A stretch of 64,000 bases of DNA, taken from positions 62,001 through 126,000 of the forward strand of contig NZ_BMSX01000023.1 of assembly GCF_014649375.1 (NCBI RefSeq). The letters run 5' to 3'. A program made the position numbers and the translations under genes. Under the pieces are notes generated by a model. It was not told the origin of the DNA. It worked only from the letters and a program-made list of their open reading frames with translations, and made no database searches. The first letter of the stretch is position 1. Every line of letters begins with the position of its first letter. Below are positions 1 through 7,907 of the stretch, one piece after another. Source of the stretch: Streptomyces aurantiogriseus (GTDB lineage Bacteria; Actinomycetota; Actinomycetes; Streptomycetales; Streptomycetaceae).

Positions 1-348
1 GGCGGCAGCGATCGCGACGATGGTGAGAATGACAGGTGCCATCGCGTTGCCGCGGGTCTCGGGGTTGGCGTAGTCGCCGGACTTGGCGTGGAAGCCGACA
101 GCTCCGACGAGCACGACCGCAAACCCCAGGGCGGCGGCAACTCCGACGGGCTGCCAGAAGAGACCGGCGAGGAGCCCTGCGGCCGCGGCCAGCTCGGCCA
201 GCCCGATGAACCGGACCAGCGGGGCGCTGAGGCCCCCCGGAGACTGCAACTGTGCTGGGATGCTGCCCTTGAGAAGGGCTTTCGGGAGTCCGGCGGCCAG
301 CCCGACAACGGCGAGCAGCACGCTCAGCACAGCGGCGAGGACAAACAT
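1..348 (-). CDS. DoxX-like integral membrane protein (partial, C-terminus off the window)
   Basis: The minus strand reads openly from an ATG at 346-348 to the window edge, giving 116 residues without a stop. It begins MFVLAAVLSVLLAVVG, followed by LPKAL, a second hydrophobic segment around residues 50-65, a third around 70-85 and a fourth starting near 105. Four short membrane helices with this spacing are the pattern of the DoxX/DoxD-like family (about 115-150 residues). Many members are of unknown role; some act in redox or oxidative-stress membrane complexes. A GAAAGG ribosome binding site lies 8 bases upstream of the ATG. Only the far C-terminus is missing. The family assignment rests on the hydrophobic pattern and the N-terminal LPK signature, so the function is not specified. 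Confidence 0.7.
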   Translation of the reverse strand, partial: MFVLAAVLSVLLAVVGLAAGLPKALLKGSIPAQLQSPGGLSAPLVRFIGLAELAAAAGLLAGLFWQPVGVAAALGFAVVLVGAVGFHAKSGDYANPETRGNAMAPVILTIVAIAAA

Positions 349-644
349 GGGTCATGCCTTTCTGGAGAATGATCCGGACCGCCCACACTGCGTGCCGATC
401 TGACCCGAGAACCGCGACCGGCACCCCGCCGACTGGCCAGGGATCTCCAAGACCGTAAAGAACGTGCCGGTCGGCGAGTGAATACGGACGCGGCAGCCAC
501 GTCGGCCGGTACCCGGCCTGCATGGCCGGCCGCGTACGAGACCGGCTCGTCGTCTGTAGGCGAACACAGCAAGATCAAATGCTTGGTGTCCCTGGCTGTG
601 CTGTTGGTCCAGCGCCGCCTCGGCGTGCAGCAGCTGTGCGCTGT
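349..644. other. Intergenic region without a recognisable gene
   Basis: This 296-base gap separates the DoxX-like gene start from the end of the next gene. Open frames exist on both strands but lack family-like composition, and none has a convincing start. It presumably holds the DoxX promoter. I see no strong hairpin. Confidence 0.5.
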
Positions 645-1550
645 CTAGTCGGTGAACCACGGCGCGACCAGCGGCGCCTTGGCCGGGCCCCGGAAGTGGG
701 TCTCGACCTGCTTCGCGAGGGTGTCCAGGTCCCAGAGTTCGTGCGTGGCCACCGCCCGGATCGGCTCGGGGATGTTGTACAGCTCCACCTCGGTACCTCG
801 GGCGCCGATGACCCGGCCGTTGAGCCAGGCGGACCGCTCACTGGCCAGGTAGGTCGCGATCGGGCCGAGGTACTCCGGGCCGTGCATGACGTCCTTGACA
901 TCGTCCTGGAGCCGCTCCGAGGGAACCGTCGCGACCAGCCGGGACGCGGCGCCCGGCGAGATCGCGTTCGTGGTCACTCCGTAACGGCTCAGCGCGTTCG
1001 CGCAGGAGTACGTCAGACCGACGATGCCCATCTTGGCCGACGCGTAGTTGGGCTGACCGGCGGAGCCGTGCAGGCCGGCGATGGAGGTGAAGTTGATGAT
1101 CCGGTTGTGGGCGTTCTCGTCCCGCTGCTTGCGCCAGTACTGGGCCGCCGGCTTGATCGTGTTGTAGTGCCCCTTGAGATGGACCGCGATGACCGCGTCC
1201 CAGTCCTTCTCCTCCAGATTGAAGATCATCTTGTCGCGGAGGATGCCCGCGACGTTCACGAGGATGTCCAGACGGCCGAACTCCTCGATCGCACGGTTGA
1301 TCATCGCCGCCGTGGCCTCGTGGTCACTGATGTCGGTGTAGTCGGCGATGGCGGTACCACCGGACCCGGTGATCTCACGGACCAGCAGATCGGCGGGCGC
1401 GGTGTCGTTGCCCTCTCCCGCCCCGGATCCGCCGAGGTCGTTGACCAGCACCGCCGCGCCCTCGGCGGCGTACATCGAGGCTATGGCCGCTCCGATGCCC
1501 CGACCGCCTCCGGTCACGACGGCCACTCGGTCCTTGAGCCAGTTACTCAT
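645..1550 (-). CDS. Short-chain dehydrogenase/reductase (3-hydroxyacyl-CoA dehydrogenase-like)
   Basis: A 301-residue classical SDR, a cytosolic NAD(P)-dependent oxidoreductase. It shows the cofactor motif TGGGRGIG at residues 13-20, a variant NVAG at about 99-102, catalytic Ser156, Tyr169 and Lys173 (YASAK). The stretch around GLHGSAGQPNY resembles the SDR domain of multifunctional beta-oxidation enzymes, so a 3-hydroxyacyl-CoA substrate is the best guess. The ATG at 1550 has GGAGAA just upstream. A longer in-frame start at 1694 would overlap the preceding aldehyde dehydrogenase, so it was rejected. This is the last gene of a five-gene minus-strand operon (5999 to 645) with aldehyde and alcohol dehydrogenases and a MaoC hydratase. 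The SDR fold is certain; the substrate is inferred. Confidence 0.88.
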   Translation of the reverse strand: MSNWLKDRVAVVTGGGRGIGAAIASMYAAEGAAVLVNDLGGSGAGEGNDTAPADLLVREITGSGGTAIADYTDISDHEATAAMINRAIEEFGRLDILVNVAGILRDKMIFNLEEKDWDAVIAVHLKGHYNTIKPAAQYWRKQRDENAHNRIINFTSIAGLHGSAGQPNYASAKMGIVGLTYSCANALSRYGVTTNAISPGAASRLVATVPSERLQDDVKDVMHGPEYLGPIATYLASERSAWLNGRVIGARGTEVELYNIPEPIRAVATHELWDLDTLAKQVETHFRGPAKAPLVAPWFTD

Positions 1551-1614
1551 GTTGGGTTCTCCATAAGGTGTCGGACGGCCCGAGGGCCGGATGTGACAGG
1601 TCGCTCCCCCGCTG

Positions 1615-3024
1615 TCAGGGGTTCGCGATCTCGGTGACGTGCAGTTCGGTGAACGCGGCCAGCCCCCAGGGACCGTTCTCCACGCCGATCCCACTCCACT
1701 TCACGCCGCCGAAGGGGGCCTCCGGGGGCGGGATCTGACCGGCCGTGTTGATACGGACCCGTCCGGTGTCGAGCCGGCGGGCCACCGCTCGGGCACGGTC
1801 CAGGTCCTTGGTCCAGACGGAACCGCCGAGCCCGTACGGGGACCGGTTCGCCCTGCTGATCGCTTCGTCCAGGTCGGTGTAGGGGATGACGGGCAGCGCC
1901 GGACCGAACTGTTCCTCGTCCACGAGCCGGGTGCCGTCCTCGATGTCACCGACGACGGTCGGCTCGAAGAAGTACCCGTCGCCCGGCAGACGCCTCCCGC
2001 CGACGGCGATCGTGGCGCCGGCGGCACGGGCGTCCTCGACGAGCTCCTCGATGTGGTCGCGCTGGAACGGCGTGGTGAGCGGGCCGAGTTCGACGCCGGG
2101 TTCGAGGCCGTTCCCGACCCGTGCGGCCCGCGCTCGGTCGGCCAGGGCGTCGAGCACCTTGCCGTATAGACGGCGGGGCACGTAGACGCGCTTGGTCGCT
2201 TCGCAGATCTGCCCGGTGTTGGCGAAAGCGGAGAAGAACAGGGGCTCCAGGACAGCGTCGATGTCGACGTCGTCGAGCAGGATCGCCGCGTCGTTGCCGC
2301 CGAGTTCCAGGGTGATGAGCTTGAGGTCCTGTGCGGCTGCCGCCGCGACGAGCTTCCCGGTCGGCACCGATCCGGTGAAGCTGATCTTGCGCGGGGTCGG
2401 GTGCGCGACGAGGTCACGACCGAGCGGCTCCAGGCCGCTGAGCACGTTGAGCACGCCGGGCGGCAGGGTGTCGGCCAGGATCCGGCCGAGCGCGAGGGTC
2501 GTCAGCGGCGTGAAGGGGGACGGTTTGAGGACCACGGTGTTGCCGGCCGCCAGGGCGGGGGCGATCTTCCACATCGCGAGCAGGATCGGCGCGTTCCACG
2601 GCGTCATCGCGCCGACCACGCCGACAGGCCGCCGCGAGATCTCGAGGGTGCGGTCCGGGTAGGTGACGACGCTTTCGTCGGGCATCTCCAGGTCGGCGTA
2701 GTAGTCCAGCCAGTCGGCGGAGTACGTGATCTCGCCGATGGACGCGAACAGCGGACGTCCCTGTTCCTCGGTGAACAGCGGGCCGAGTTCCTGGGCGGAC
2801 TTGCGGACCACGGTCGCCGCGCGGTGCAGGGCCTCGCGCCGTGCGGCCGCGTCCTGCCGCCACGTGGTGAAAGCCCGCTGCGCGGCGTTCATGGCCGCGT
2901 CCAGCTGCGCCGGGGAACACTGCGGTGCGCGTCCCACGGGCGCACCTGTGGCCGGATTGATGATCTCGAACGAATCGTCTCCGCCGACGGCCTCGCCGTC
3001 GATGGTCATGAGCGATTGGCGCAT
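1615..3024 (-). CDS. NAD(P)-dependent aldehyde dehydrogenase
   Basis: A 469-residue ALDH-superfamily enzyme oxidising an aldehyde to a carboxylic acid. The family landmarks are present: Asn144 in TPWNAP, FTGSVPTGK near 216-224 for cofactor binding, the general-base Glu240 in LELGGND and the catalytic Cys274 in NTGQICEA. The length is normal for a soluble ALDH. It sits between the alcohol dehydrogenase gene (3112-4215) and an SDR gene. This order suggests sequential oxidation of an alcohol to an acid, or disposal of an aldehyde released by the nearby thiolase/DUF35 pair. The ATG at 3024 leaves 87 bases to the preceding gene. The specific aldehyde cannot be read from the sequence. Confidence 0.92.
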   Translation of the reverse strand: MRQSLMTIDGEAVGGDDSFEIINPATGAPVGRAPQCSPAQLDAAMNAAQRAFTTWRQDAAARREALHRAATVVRKSAQELGPLFTEEQGRPLFASIGEITYSADWLDYYADLEMPDESVVTYPDRTLEISRRPVGVVGAMTPWNAPILLAMWKIAPALAAGNTVVLKPSPFTPLTTLALGRILADTLPPGVLNVLSGLEPLGRDLVAHPTPRKISFTGSVPTGKLVAAAAAQDLKLITLELGGNDAAILLDDVDIDAVLEPLFFSAFANTGQICEATKRVYVPRRLYGKVLDALADRARAARVGNGLEPGVELGPLTTPFQRDHIEELVEDARAAGATIAVGGRRLPGDGYFFEPTVVGDIEDGTRLVDEEQFGPALPVIPYTDLDEAISRANRSPYGLGGSVWTKDLDRARAVARRLDTGRVRINTAGQIPPPEAPFGGVKWSGIGVENGPWGLAAFTELHVTEIANP

Positions 3025-3111
3025 GGCGGCCCCGCTTTCGAGGTTGTGTGTGGACGAACTACGCCGGTCCCGGCCGGACGCCGCCGGTGCGACCGGCCGC
3101 GGAAAGCGCGG

Positions 3112-4215
3112 CTAGGGAATGAGCACCGGCTTGACCACCCGGCCGGAGGCGGCCGCTTCGGCGGCGGCGTTGATCTCATGCAGGGGGAAGCGCTCGACGA
3201 GCTTGTCGAACGGGAACAGTCCGGACTGCCACCACTCGATCATCTGCGGGACGAAGACACCGGGGACTGCGTCTCCTTCGAGGACTCCGATCAGTCGGCG
3301 CCCGAAGACGATCTGCTGGGCGGGGATGCGCAGTTCCTCCCCCGGGGCGGCCAGAGCACAGGTGCCGCCCTGGCCCAACGCGTCGACAGCCGTGGCGACG
3401 ACGGCCGACCTGCCGGTGGTGTCGAAGGCGAAGTCAGCGCCACCGGTGATGCTCTGGAGCTGCACGGACAGTTCGGGTGACGCTCCGTCGACCGCGTGCG
3501 TGGCACCCAGCGTCAGCGCCAGCTCGCGCCGCTCCGGCACGACATCGACGGCCACGATCGCGCCCGCGCCGCAGATCCGGGCGGCCATCACCGCGGCGAG
3601 ACCGACCGCACCCACCCCGAAGACCACGAGGGACTGACCGGGCCGGACCCCCAGCACGTTCACGACGGCACCGGCACCGGTCTGCAGGCCGCAACCGAGC
3701 GGGCCCAGGATGTCCAGGGGCAGGTCGGGGCTGACTTTCACCACGTTCTGGGCCGTCGCGACCGCGTAGTTCGCGAAGCTCGACTGCCCGAACCAGGTGT
3801 TGTTGACGGCCGCACCCGTGGCATCGGTCAGCGTGGCATGTGATCTGGACTCGGCTTGCCCGGAGTTCAGGTCGAACCAGGTCGTACAGAAGTACGGCCG
3901 TCCCGTACGGCACTTGGCACAGTGCCCGCAACTGTCGTAGCTCAGGATGACGGAGTCGCCGACCGCGACGTCGTCGACCTCCGCTCCTGTCGCCGCGACG
4001 GTTCCGGAGCCCTCATGGCCAAGGACGACGGGGTGTAGTTCCTGTCCGGCCGGGCCGCGCATCGCCAGGTCGGTGTGGCAGATGCCGACGCCGGCGATCC
4101 GCACCAGAACGTCACGCGGGCCGAGTGGGCCCAGCTTCAGCGCTTCCAGCGCGAACGGTTCGTTGACGCCACGGGTCACCGCGGCGTCGACCACGGGCGG
4201 TACGGATCCGGCCAT
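3112..4215 (-). CDS. Zinc-dependent alcohol dehydrogenase (MDR superfamily)
   Basis: A 367-residue medium-chain alcohol dehydrogenase. Catalytic zinc ligands appear as Cys46 (GICHTD) and His67 (LGHEG). The structural zinc lobe has four cysteines at 96, 99, 102 and 110 (SCGHCAKC...FC). A Rossmann motif GVGAVGLAAV follows. The sequence resembles the aryl-alcohol/benzyl-alcohol branch of the MDR family. In this operon it probably interconverts a primary alcohol and aldehyde that the adjacent aldehyde dehydrogenase completes to an acid. Twenty-three bases separate it from the upstream MaoC gene, so the two are co-transcribed. The enzyme class is firm; the alcohol substrate is inference. Confidence 0.92.
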   Translation of the reverse strand: MAGSVPPVVDAAVTRGVNEPFALEALKLGPLGPRDVLVRIAGVGICHTDLAMRGPAGQELHPVVLGHEGSGTVAATGAEVDDVAVGDSVILSYDSCGHCAKCRTGRPYFCTTWFDLNSGQAESRSHATLTDATGAAVNNTWFGQSSFANYAVATAQNVVKVSPDLPLDILGPLGCGLQTGAGAVVNVLGVRPGQSLVVFGVGAVGLAAVMAARICGAGAIVAVDVVPERRELALTLGATHAVDGASPELSVQLQSITGGADFAFDTTGRSAVVATAVDALGQGGTCALAAPGEELRIPAQQIVFGRRLIGVLEGDAVPGVFVPQMIEWWQSGLFPFDKLVERFPLHEINAAAEAAASGRVVKPVLIP

Positions 4216-4238
4216 GGCGACTCCTTTCCTTCGGTAGG

Positions 4239-5096
4239 TCAGCCGATGACGAACAGGCCGTCGGACAGGATCCGCTCGCCTCGTTGGTTGTCCACGACGA
4301 ACCGGTGCTCGGGACCTCGGCCCGACACCGAGACGACGAGGTCGTCACCGGGGTACGACGGAGCCGAGAACCGGCCACCAAGGCTGTGGAAGGCGGCCGG
4401 GTCGCCGTCGGCGAACTCGTTCAGCAGCAGTCGGCCGACGATGCCGTAGACGCACATGCCGTGCAGAATCGGCCGGGGGAAGCCCGCCCTGCGCGCGTAG
4501 GCCGGGTCCGAGTGCAGCGGGTTGGCATCACCGGTGAGCCGGTAGAGCAGCGCCTGGTCGAGGCGCGTGCTGGTCTTCAGGGTGCGGTCCAGCTCGGCCT
4601 CGGGCACCGGACTTCCGGCGCCGGGCCCCCGCTCGCCGCCCCAGCCGCCGTAGCCGCGGAAGAACAGGGTCTGGCGGCAGGTGACGTAGCGCTCACCGGA
4701 GACCGCGTCGGAGGTGACCGACTCGGTTTCCACTACGGCGGCCTTGCCCTTGTCCCACACCGCGCTGACCCGCCCGGACGTGACCACGTCGCCCGCCGCC
4801 GGCAACTCACGGTGCTGCTCCACCTCCTGGGCACCGTGCAGCATGCGCGAAAGATCCACGTCGTCCAGTTCCCTCAACAGGCCGCCGACTCCGACCCTGC
4901 CACCGTCGATGACACCGAAGGTGGGCAGGACGCGCTGGGTGATCCCGGCACTGTTCTCGGTGGTGAACTGCAGCTCCTGCTCGGGGTCGGCGCCGCCCGC
5001 GCCCACCGCCAGTGCGTACAGCCGGGTATCCCGGCTGGTCCAGCTCGTCTCGGCGAGACCCAACTGCCGTCCGATGAGGTCGTCGTTGATCGGCAT
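4239..5096 (-). CDS. MaoC-family enoyl-CoA hydratase
   Basis: A 285-residue double-hotdog protein of the MaoC/hydratase-2 family, which adds water to 2-enoyl-CoA to give (R)-3-hydroxyacyl-CoA. The hydratase-2 signature lies at about residues 186-198 as YRLTGDANPLHSDP, with Asp190, Asn192 and His195 as expected catalytic and binding residues, followed by GFPRPILHG. The N-terminal half has the usual degenerate hotdog. It resembles hydratases of steroid or bile-acid side-chain beta-oxidation, but that is by family likeness only. The gene ends 23 bases before the alcohol dehydrogenase and starts 3 bases after the SDR stop at 5100, so it is tightly coupled. It likely supplies the substrate for one of the flanking SDRs. 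Confidence 0.88.
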   Translation of the reverse strand: MPINDDLIGRQLGLAETSWTSRDTRLYALAVGAGGADPEQELQFTTENSAGITQRVLPTFGVIDGGRVGVGGLLRELDDVDLSRMLHGAQEVEQHRELPAAGDVVTSGRVSAVWDKGKAAVVETESVTSDAVSGERYVTCRQTLFFRGYGGWGGERGPGAGSPVPEAELDRTLKTSTRLDQALLYRLTGDANPLHSDPAYARRAGFPRPILHGMCVYGIVGRLLLNEFADGDPAAFHSLGGRFSAPSYPGDDLVVSVSGRGPEHRFVVDNQRGERILSDGLFVIG

Positions 5097-5099
5097 GGG

Positions 5100-5999
5100 T
5101 CAGCTCCCCACCGTCTGCTGCGGGATACCGGGGATGAATCCCGGATCGTGGTGGTCGGGCCAGCCGCGCAGTGCCTGCGCCACCGAGTCGATCGTCCAGT
5201 CCGCGTCGGCGACGGCGGACTCGGCGGGCGTCCAGCCCGTGTAGCGGTGGATCTGGCGTCCGAACACGCCGTACACCTGCGCGTTGGAGGTGCATTCCGG
5301 GCTGAGCAGCCAGGCGACGAGGGGCGAGACATGGGCCGGCGCCAGCGAGTCGTCCGGCTCTTCGACCTCCTCACCGCCGCCGATACTGCCCGCGGTCAGC
5401 CGTGTCATGGCCACGGGTGAGATCGCGTTGACGCGGACGCCGTAGCGTTCAAGTTCGCGGGAGGCGGAGATCGTCATGAGGGCGATGGCCGCCTTGGCAG
5501 CCCCGTAGTTGACCTGTCCCACATTGCCGTGGAGTCCGGAGATGGCGGTCGTGGTGACCACCGAGGCGTTGACCTTCTCACCGGCCTTGTACCGACCGCG
5601 CCAATGCTCGGCGGCGCGCCGAAGGATGTAGAAGGTGCCGTACTGGTGGACCTTGATGACGTCGTCCCACTCGGCCTCGGACATGTTGACCAGCATCCGG
5701 TCCCGCAGGAATCCCGCGTTGCACACGACCCCGTCGAGCCGGCCGAAGGAGGCGAGCGCCGTCTCGACGATCTTGTTCGCCGAGTCCCACGTCGTCACCG
5801 AGTGCGAGTCTGCGACCGCATGGCCGCCGAGCGCCTGGATCTCGTCCACGACGTCGTGCGCGGGTCCCCGGCCGCCCTCGGTGAGGTCGTTGACAACCAC
5901 CGAGGCTCCGGCACGGGCGAGCAGGAGCGCGTGCTCCCGGCCGAGCCCTCGCCCGGAGCCGGTCACGACGATGACCCGGCCTTCCAAACTGCTGGACAT
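5100..5999 (-). CDS. Short-chain dehydrogenase/reductase with Ala at the usual catalytic Ser
   Basis: A 299-residue SDR close to the dehydrogenase domain of peroxisomal-type multifunctional enzymes (GLHGNVGQVNY region). The cofactor motif TGSGRGLG is at residues 13-20, the NAG motif near 94-96, Tyr165 and Lys169 form YGAAK. The residue 13 positions before Tyr165, normally the catalytic Ser, is Ala152, preceded by three threonines and followed by Ser154. The ATG at 5999 was chosen over an upstream start at 6101 because the sequence before it is unlike any SDR and covers the promoter. It is the first gene of the minus-strand operon, facing the control region at 6000-6239 that carries a 30-bp palindrome. 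The likely role is (3R)-hydroxyacyl-CoA oxidation. Confidence 0.88.
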   Translation of the reverse strand: MSSSLEGRVIVVTGSGRGLGREHALLLARAGASVVVNDLTEGGRGPAHDVVDEIQALGGHAVADSHSVTTWDSANKIVETALASFGRLDGVVCNAGFLRDRMLVNMSEAEWDDVIKVHQYGTFYILRRAAEHWRGRYKAGEKVNASVVTTTAISGLHGNVGQVNYGAAKAAIALMTISASRELERYGVRVNAISPVAMTRLTAGSIGGGEEVEEPDDSLAPAHVSPLVAWLLSPECTSNAQVYGVFGRQIHRYTGWTPAESAVADADWTIDSVAQALRGWPDHHDPGFIPGIPQQTVGS

Positions 6000-6130
6000 A
6001 GGTTGCCTCACGCCTCTCACTCCAGGTCGAGCTGGACGGGCAGGTGCTTGACGGTGTCGCAGTCGTCCACACCCGAGGACATTCGCCTGCGGCGATGCCA
6101 TGCGGCGGCCGTCTCGATCACACCGCTTTC

Positions 6131-6160
6131 CCAGAATTGAATACTAGAATCCAACTCTGG
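6131..6160. promoter_or_regulatory. Putative TetR operator (30-bp palindrome centred on CTAG)
   Basis: The half-sites are CCAGAATTGAATACTAG on the plus strand and CCAGAGTTGGATTCTAG on the minus strand. Twenty-four of 30 positions are self-complementary. It lies between the divergent SDR (start 5999) and OB-fold gene (start 6240). A related palindrome occurs at 9429-9458 between the MFS and TetR genes, so the TetR protein at 9583 is the obvious candidate to bind both. Confidence 0.65.
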
Positions 6161-6239
6161 TCAACAACCTCCACCACATGTCAGTATCAGAGCGAGGTTC
6201 TAAAACTGGGCCAACTGTCGACGTGATCCGGAGGGCGCC

Positions 6240-6656
6240 GTGCCCAAGACCAAATTCCTGCCCAAACCCACTCCCGAGACACAGCCGTTCTGGGACGCCG
6301 CCGCGCGGGGCGAACTCCACATCCAGCGTTGCGCCACCACCGGAAGGTTCTTCTTCCATCCCCGGCCCTGTTCGCCTTTCGTCTTCGACGGCGAGGTGGA
6401 ATGGGTCAAGGTGTCTGGTGACGCCACGCTGCACTCGTACAACATCAACCACCGCCCGGCCTGGGGCTTCGAGGACGAGACGCCGTACGCGATCGCCGTC
6501 GTCGAGCTCGCCGAGGGGCCGCGGATGATGACGAACATCGTCGGCATCGACAACACCCCCGAGAACCTGGTCCTGGACATGCCGCTGAAGGTCGGGTTCC
6601 AGGACCGCGACGGCGTGGTCGTGCCCGTGTTCGCTCCGGCGGAGGTGACCGCGTGA
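6240..6656 (+). CDS. DUF35/OB-fold acyl-CoA-associated protein
   Basis: A 138-residue protein of the Zn-ribbon/OB-fold (DUF35) family. These proteins partner thiolase-fold enzymes, for example ChsH2 with Ltp2 in steroid side-chain retro-aldol cleavage. The sequence starts with the typical PETQPFWDAAARGELHIQRC and ends with a beta-rich OB domain (VSGDATLHSY, PYAIAVVEL, LPLKVGF-like). The rubredoxin-like zinc knuckle is reduced: only one Cys at each end of the ribbon (QRC and RPC) is left instead of two CxxC pairs. The GTG start at 6240 has GGAGG five bases upstream. It overlaps the following thiolase gene by 4 bases (GTGA), the usual arrangement for subunits of one complex. Confidence 0.85.
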   Translation: MPKTKFLPKPTPETQPFWDAAARGELHIQRCATTGRFFFHPRPCSPFVFDGEVEWVKVSGDATLHSYNINHRPAWGFEDETPYAIAVVELAEGPRMMTNIVGIDNTPENLVLDMPLKVGFQDRDGVVVPVFAPAEVTA

Positions 6657-7795
6657 AGCCCGGTTCGATCGCGATCGTCGGAGCCGCCGAGACCGACCGT
6701 GTCGGCGTCCTGCCCGAGCACTCCGCGCTCAACCTCAACGTCGAGGCGGCCCGCAACGCCCTGCACGACGCCGGGCTCACGCCGGCCGACATCGACGGGA
6801 TCGCAGGCACCGGGTTCTCGCCCGGCGAGGTCGCCGAGGCGCTCGGCATCCGTACCCGATGGGTCGACTCCACCAGCGTCGGCGGCTGCTCCTACTTCCT
6901 GCACGTCCGCCACGCGGCCGCCGCCATCACCGCCGGCATGGCCTCGGCCGTGCTCATCACGCACGGCGAGTCTGGCCGCTCCCGCGTGGGCGAACCAGGG
7001 CTGAACTTCTCCCCCAGCAGCGGCATGGGCCAGTTCGAAATGCCCTATGGGACCGCCGGCTTCGTCACCATGTTCACCGTGCCCGCCCTGCGGTTCATGA
7101 AGGAGTTCGGCGTCACCCACGAACAACTGGCCGGCGTCGCGGTCGCACAGCGGAAGTGGGCCCATCCCAACGAACGGGCGTTCCGCCGCGACCTCATCAC
7201 CGTCGAGGACGTGCTCGCGTCGAAGACGATCGCGTACCCCTTCCACCAGGCCGAGTGCTGCGTGGTGACCGACGGCGGCGGCGCCCTCATCGTGACCTCC
7301 GCCGAGCGGGCCGCCGACCTGCCGTCACGGCCGGTATACATCCTCGGCACCGGCGAGAGCACGACGCACTCGATGGTGTCGCAGATGGAGGACTTCACCT
7401 CCTCCCGGGCCTTCCGCGACTCCAGCGCCGACGCGTTCCGCGAGGCCGGCGTCGGCCCCGCCGACATCGACCACCTGATGGTCTACGACGCGTTCGCCCA
7501 CGTCCCCCTGTACGGACTGCAGGACCTGGGCTTCGTCAAGCCCGGCGAGGCGGCGGCGTTCGTCGCCGAGGGCAACACCGAACCGGGTGGCGTCCTGCCC
7601 ATGAACACCAACGGTGGCGGTCTGTCGTACACGCACACCGGTATGTACGGGATGTTCGCCATACAGGAGGCGGTACGGCAGGTGCGGGGCACCGCCGCCG
7701 TGCCCGTTCCGGACGTTGAGCTGAGCTTCGCCCAGGGTGTGGGGGGCATGTTCTCCACCGCGGCCTCGCTGGTGCTGGCGGCCGAACGTCCCTGA
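6653..7795 (+). CDS. Thiolase-superfamily protein (possible lipid-transfer/retro-aldolase type)
   Basis: A 380-residue thiolase-fold protein starting at a GTG that overlaps the DUF35 stop. Cys79 in SVGGCSYF sits where thiolases carry the nucleophilic Cys. The C-terminal part has NTNGGGLSYTHTGMYG instead of the classical GGAIALGHP loop. This is the look of SCP-x/Ltp-type thiolase-like proteins, some of which (Ltp2 with ChsH2) act as retro-aldolases while others are thiolytic. With the adjacent DUF35 partner, a two-subunit complex that cleaves a beta-keto or beta-hydroxy acyl-CoA is likely. An aldehyde product could feed the aldehyde dehydrogenase in the divergent operon. The exact reaction is not determined by sequence. 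Confidence 0.85.
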   Translation: MKPGSIAIVGAAETDRVGVLPEHSALNLNVEAARNALHDAGLTPADIDGIAGTGFSPGEVAEALGIRTRWVDSTSVGGCSYFLHVRHAAAAITAGMASAVLITHGESGRSRVGEPGLNFSPSSGMGQFEMPYGTAGFVTMFTVPALRFMKEFGVTHEQLAGVAVAQRKWAHPNERAFRRDLITVEDVLASKTIAYPFHQAECCVVTDGGGALIVTSAERAADLPSRPVYILGTGESTTHSMVSQMEDFTSSRAFRDSSADAFREAGVGPADIDHLMVYDAFAHVPLYGLQDLGFVKPGEAAAFVAEGNTEPGGVLPMNTNGGGLSYTHTGMYGMFAIQEAVRQVRGTAAVPVPDVELSFAQGVGGMFSTAASLVLAAERP

Positions 7796-7816
7796 CACGC
7801 CTGAGGGAGCACGGCT

Positions 7817-7851
7817 GACGCGGTGCCGGTCATACCGACCGGCACCGCGTC
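7817..7851. terminator. Bidirectional terminator hairpin between convergent genes
   Basis: A perfect 15-bp inverted repeat (GACGCGGTGCCGGTC at 7817-7831 and its complement at 7837-7851) with a 5-base loop. It sits in the short gap between the thiolase gene and the convergent MFS gene. There is no clear T-run, which is normal for actinobacterial terminators. Confidence 0.8.
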
Positions 7852-7907
7852 GTGTCGTGGGCCGCCCGCCATCAGGCGAAAGGACCGCCCGGCCGGTCGT
7901 GGTCGTC

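Noticed and set aside
6000..6239. KstR-type steroid operator in the first control region
   Set aside because: KstR sites have TnnAACnnGTTnnA. The palindrome here is centred on CTAG and does not fit, so no KstR regulation is claimed.
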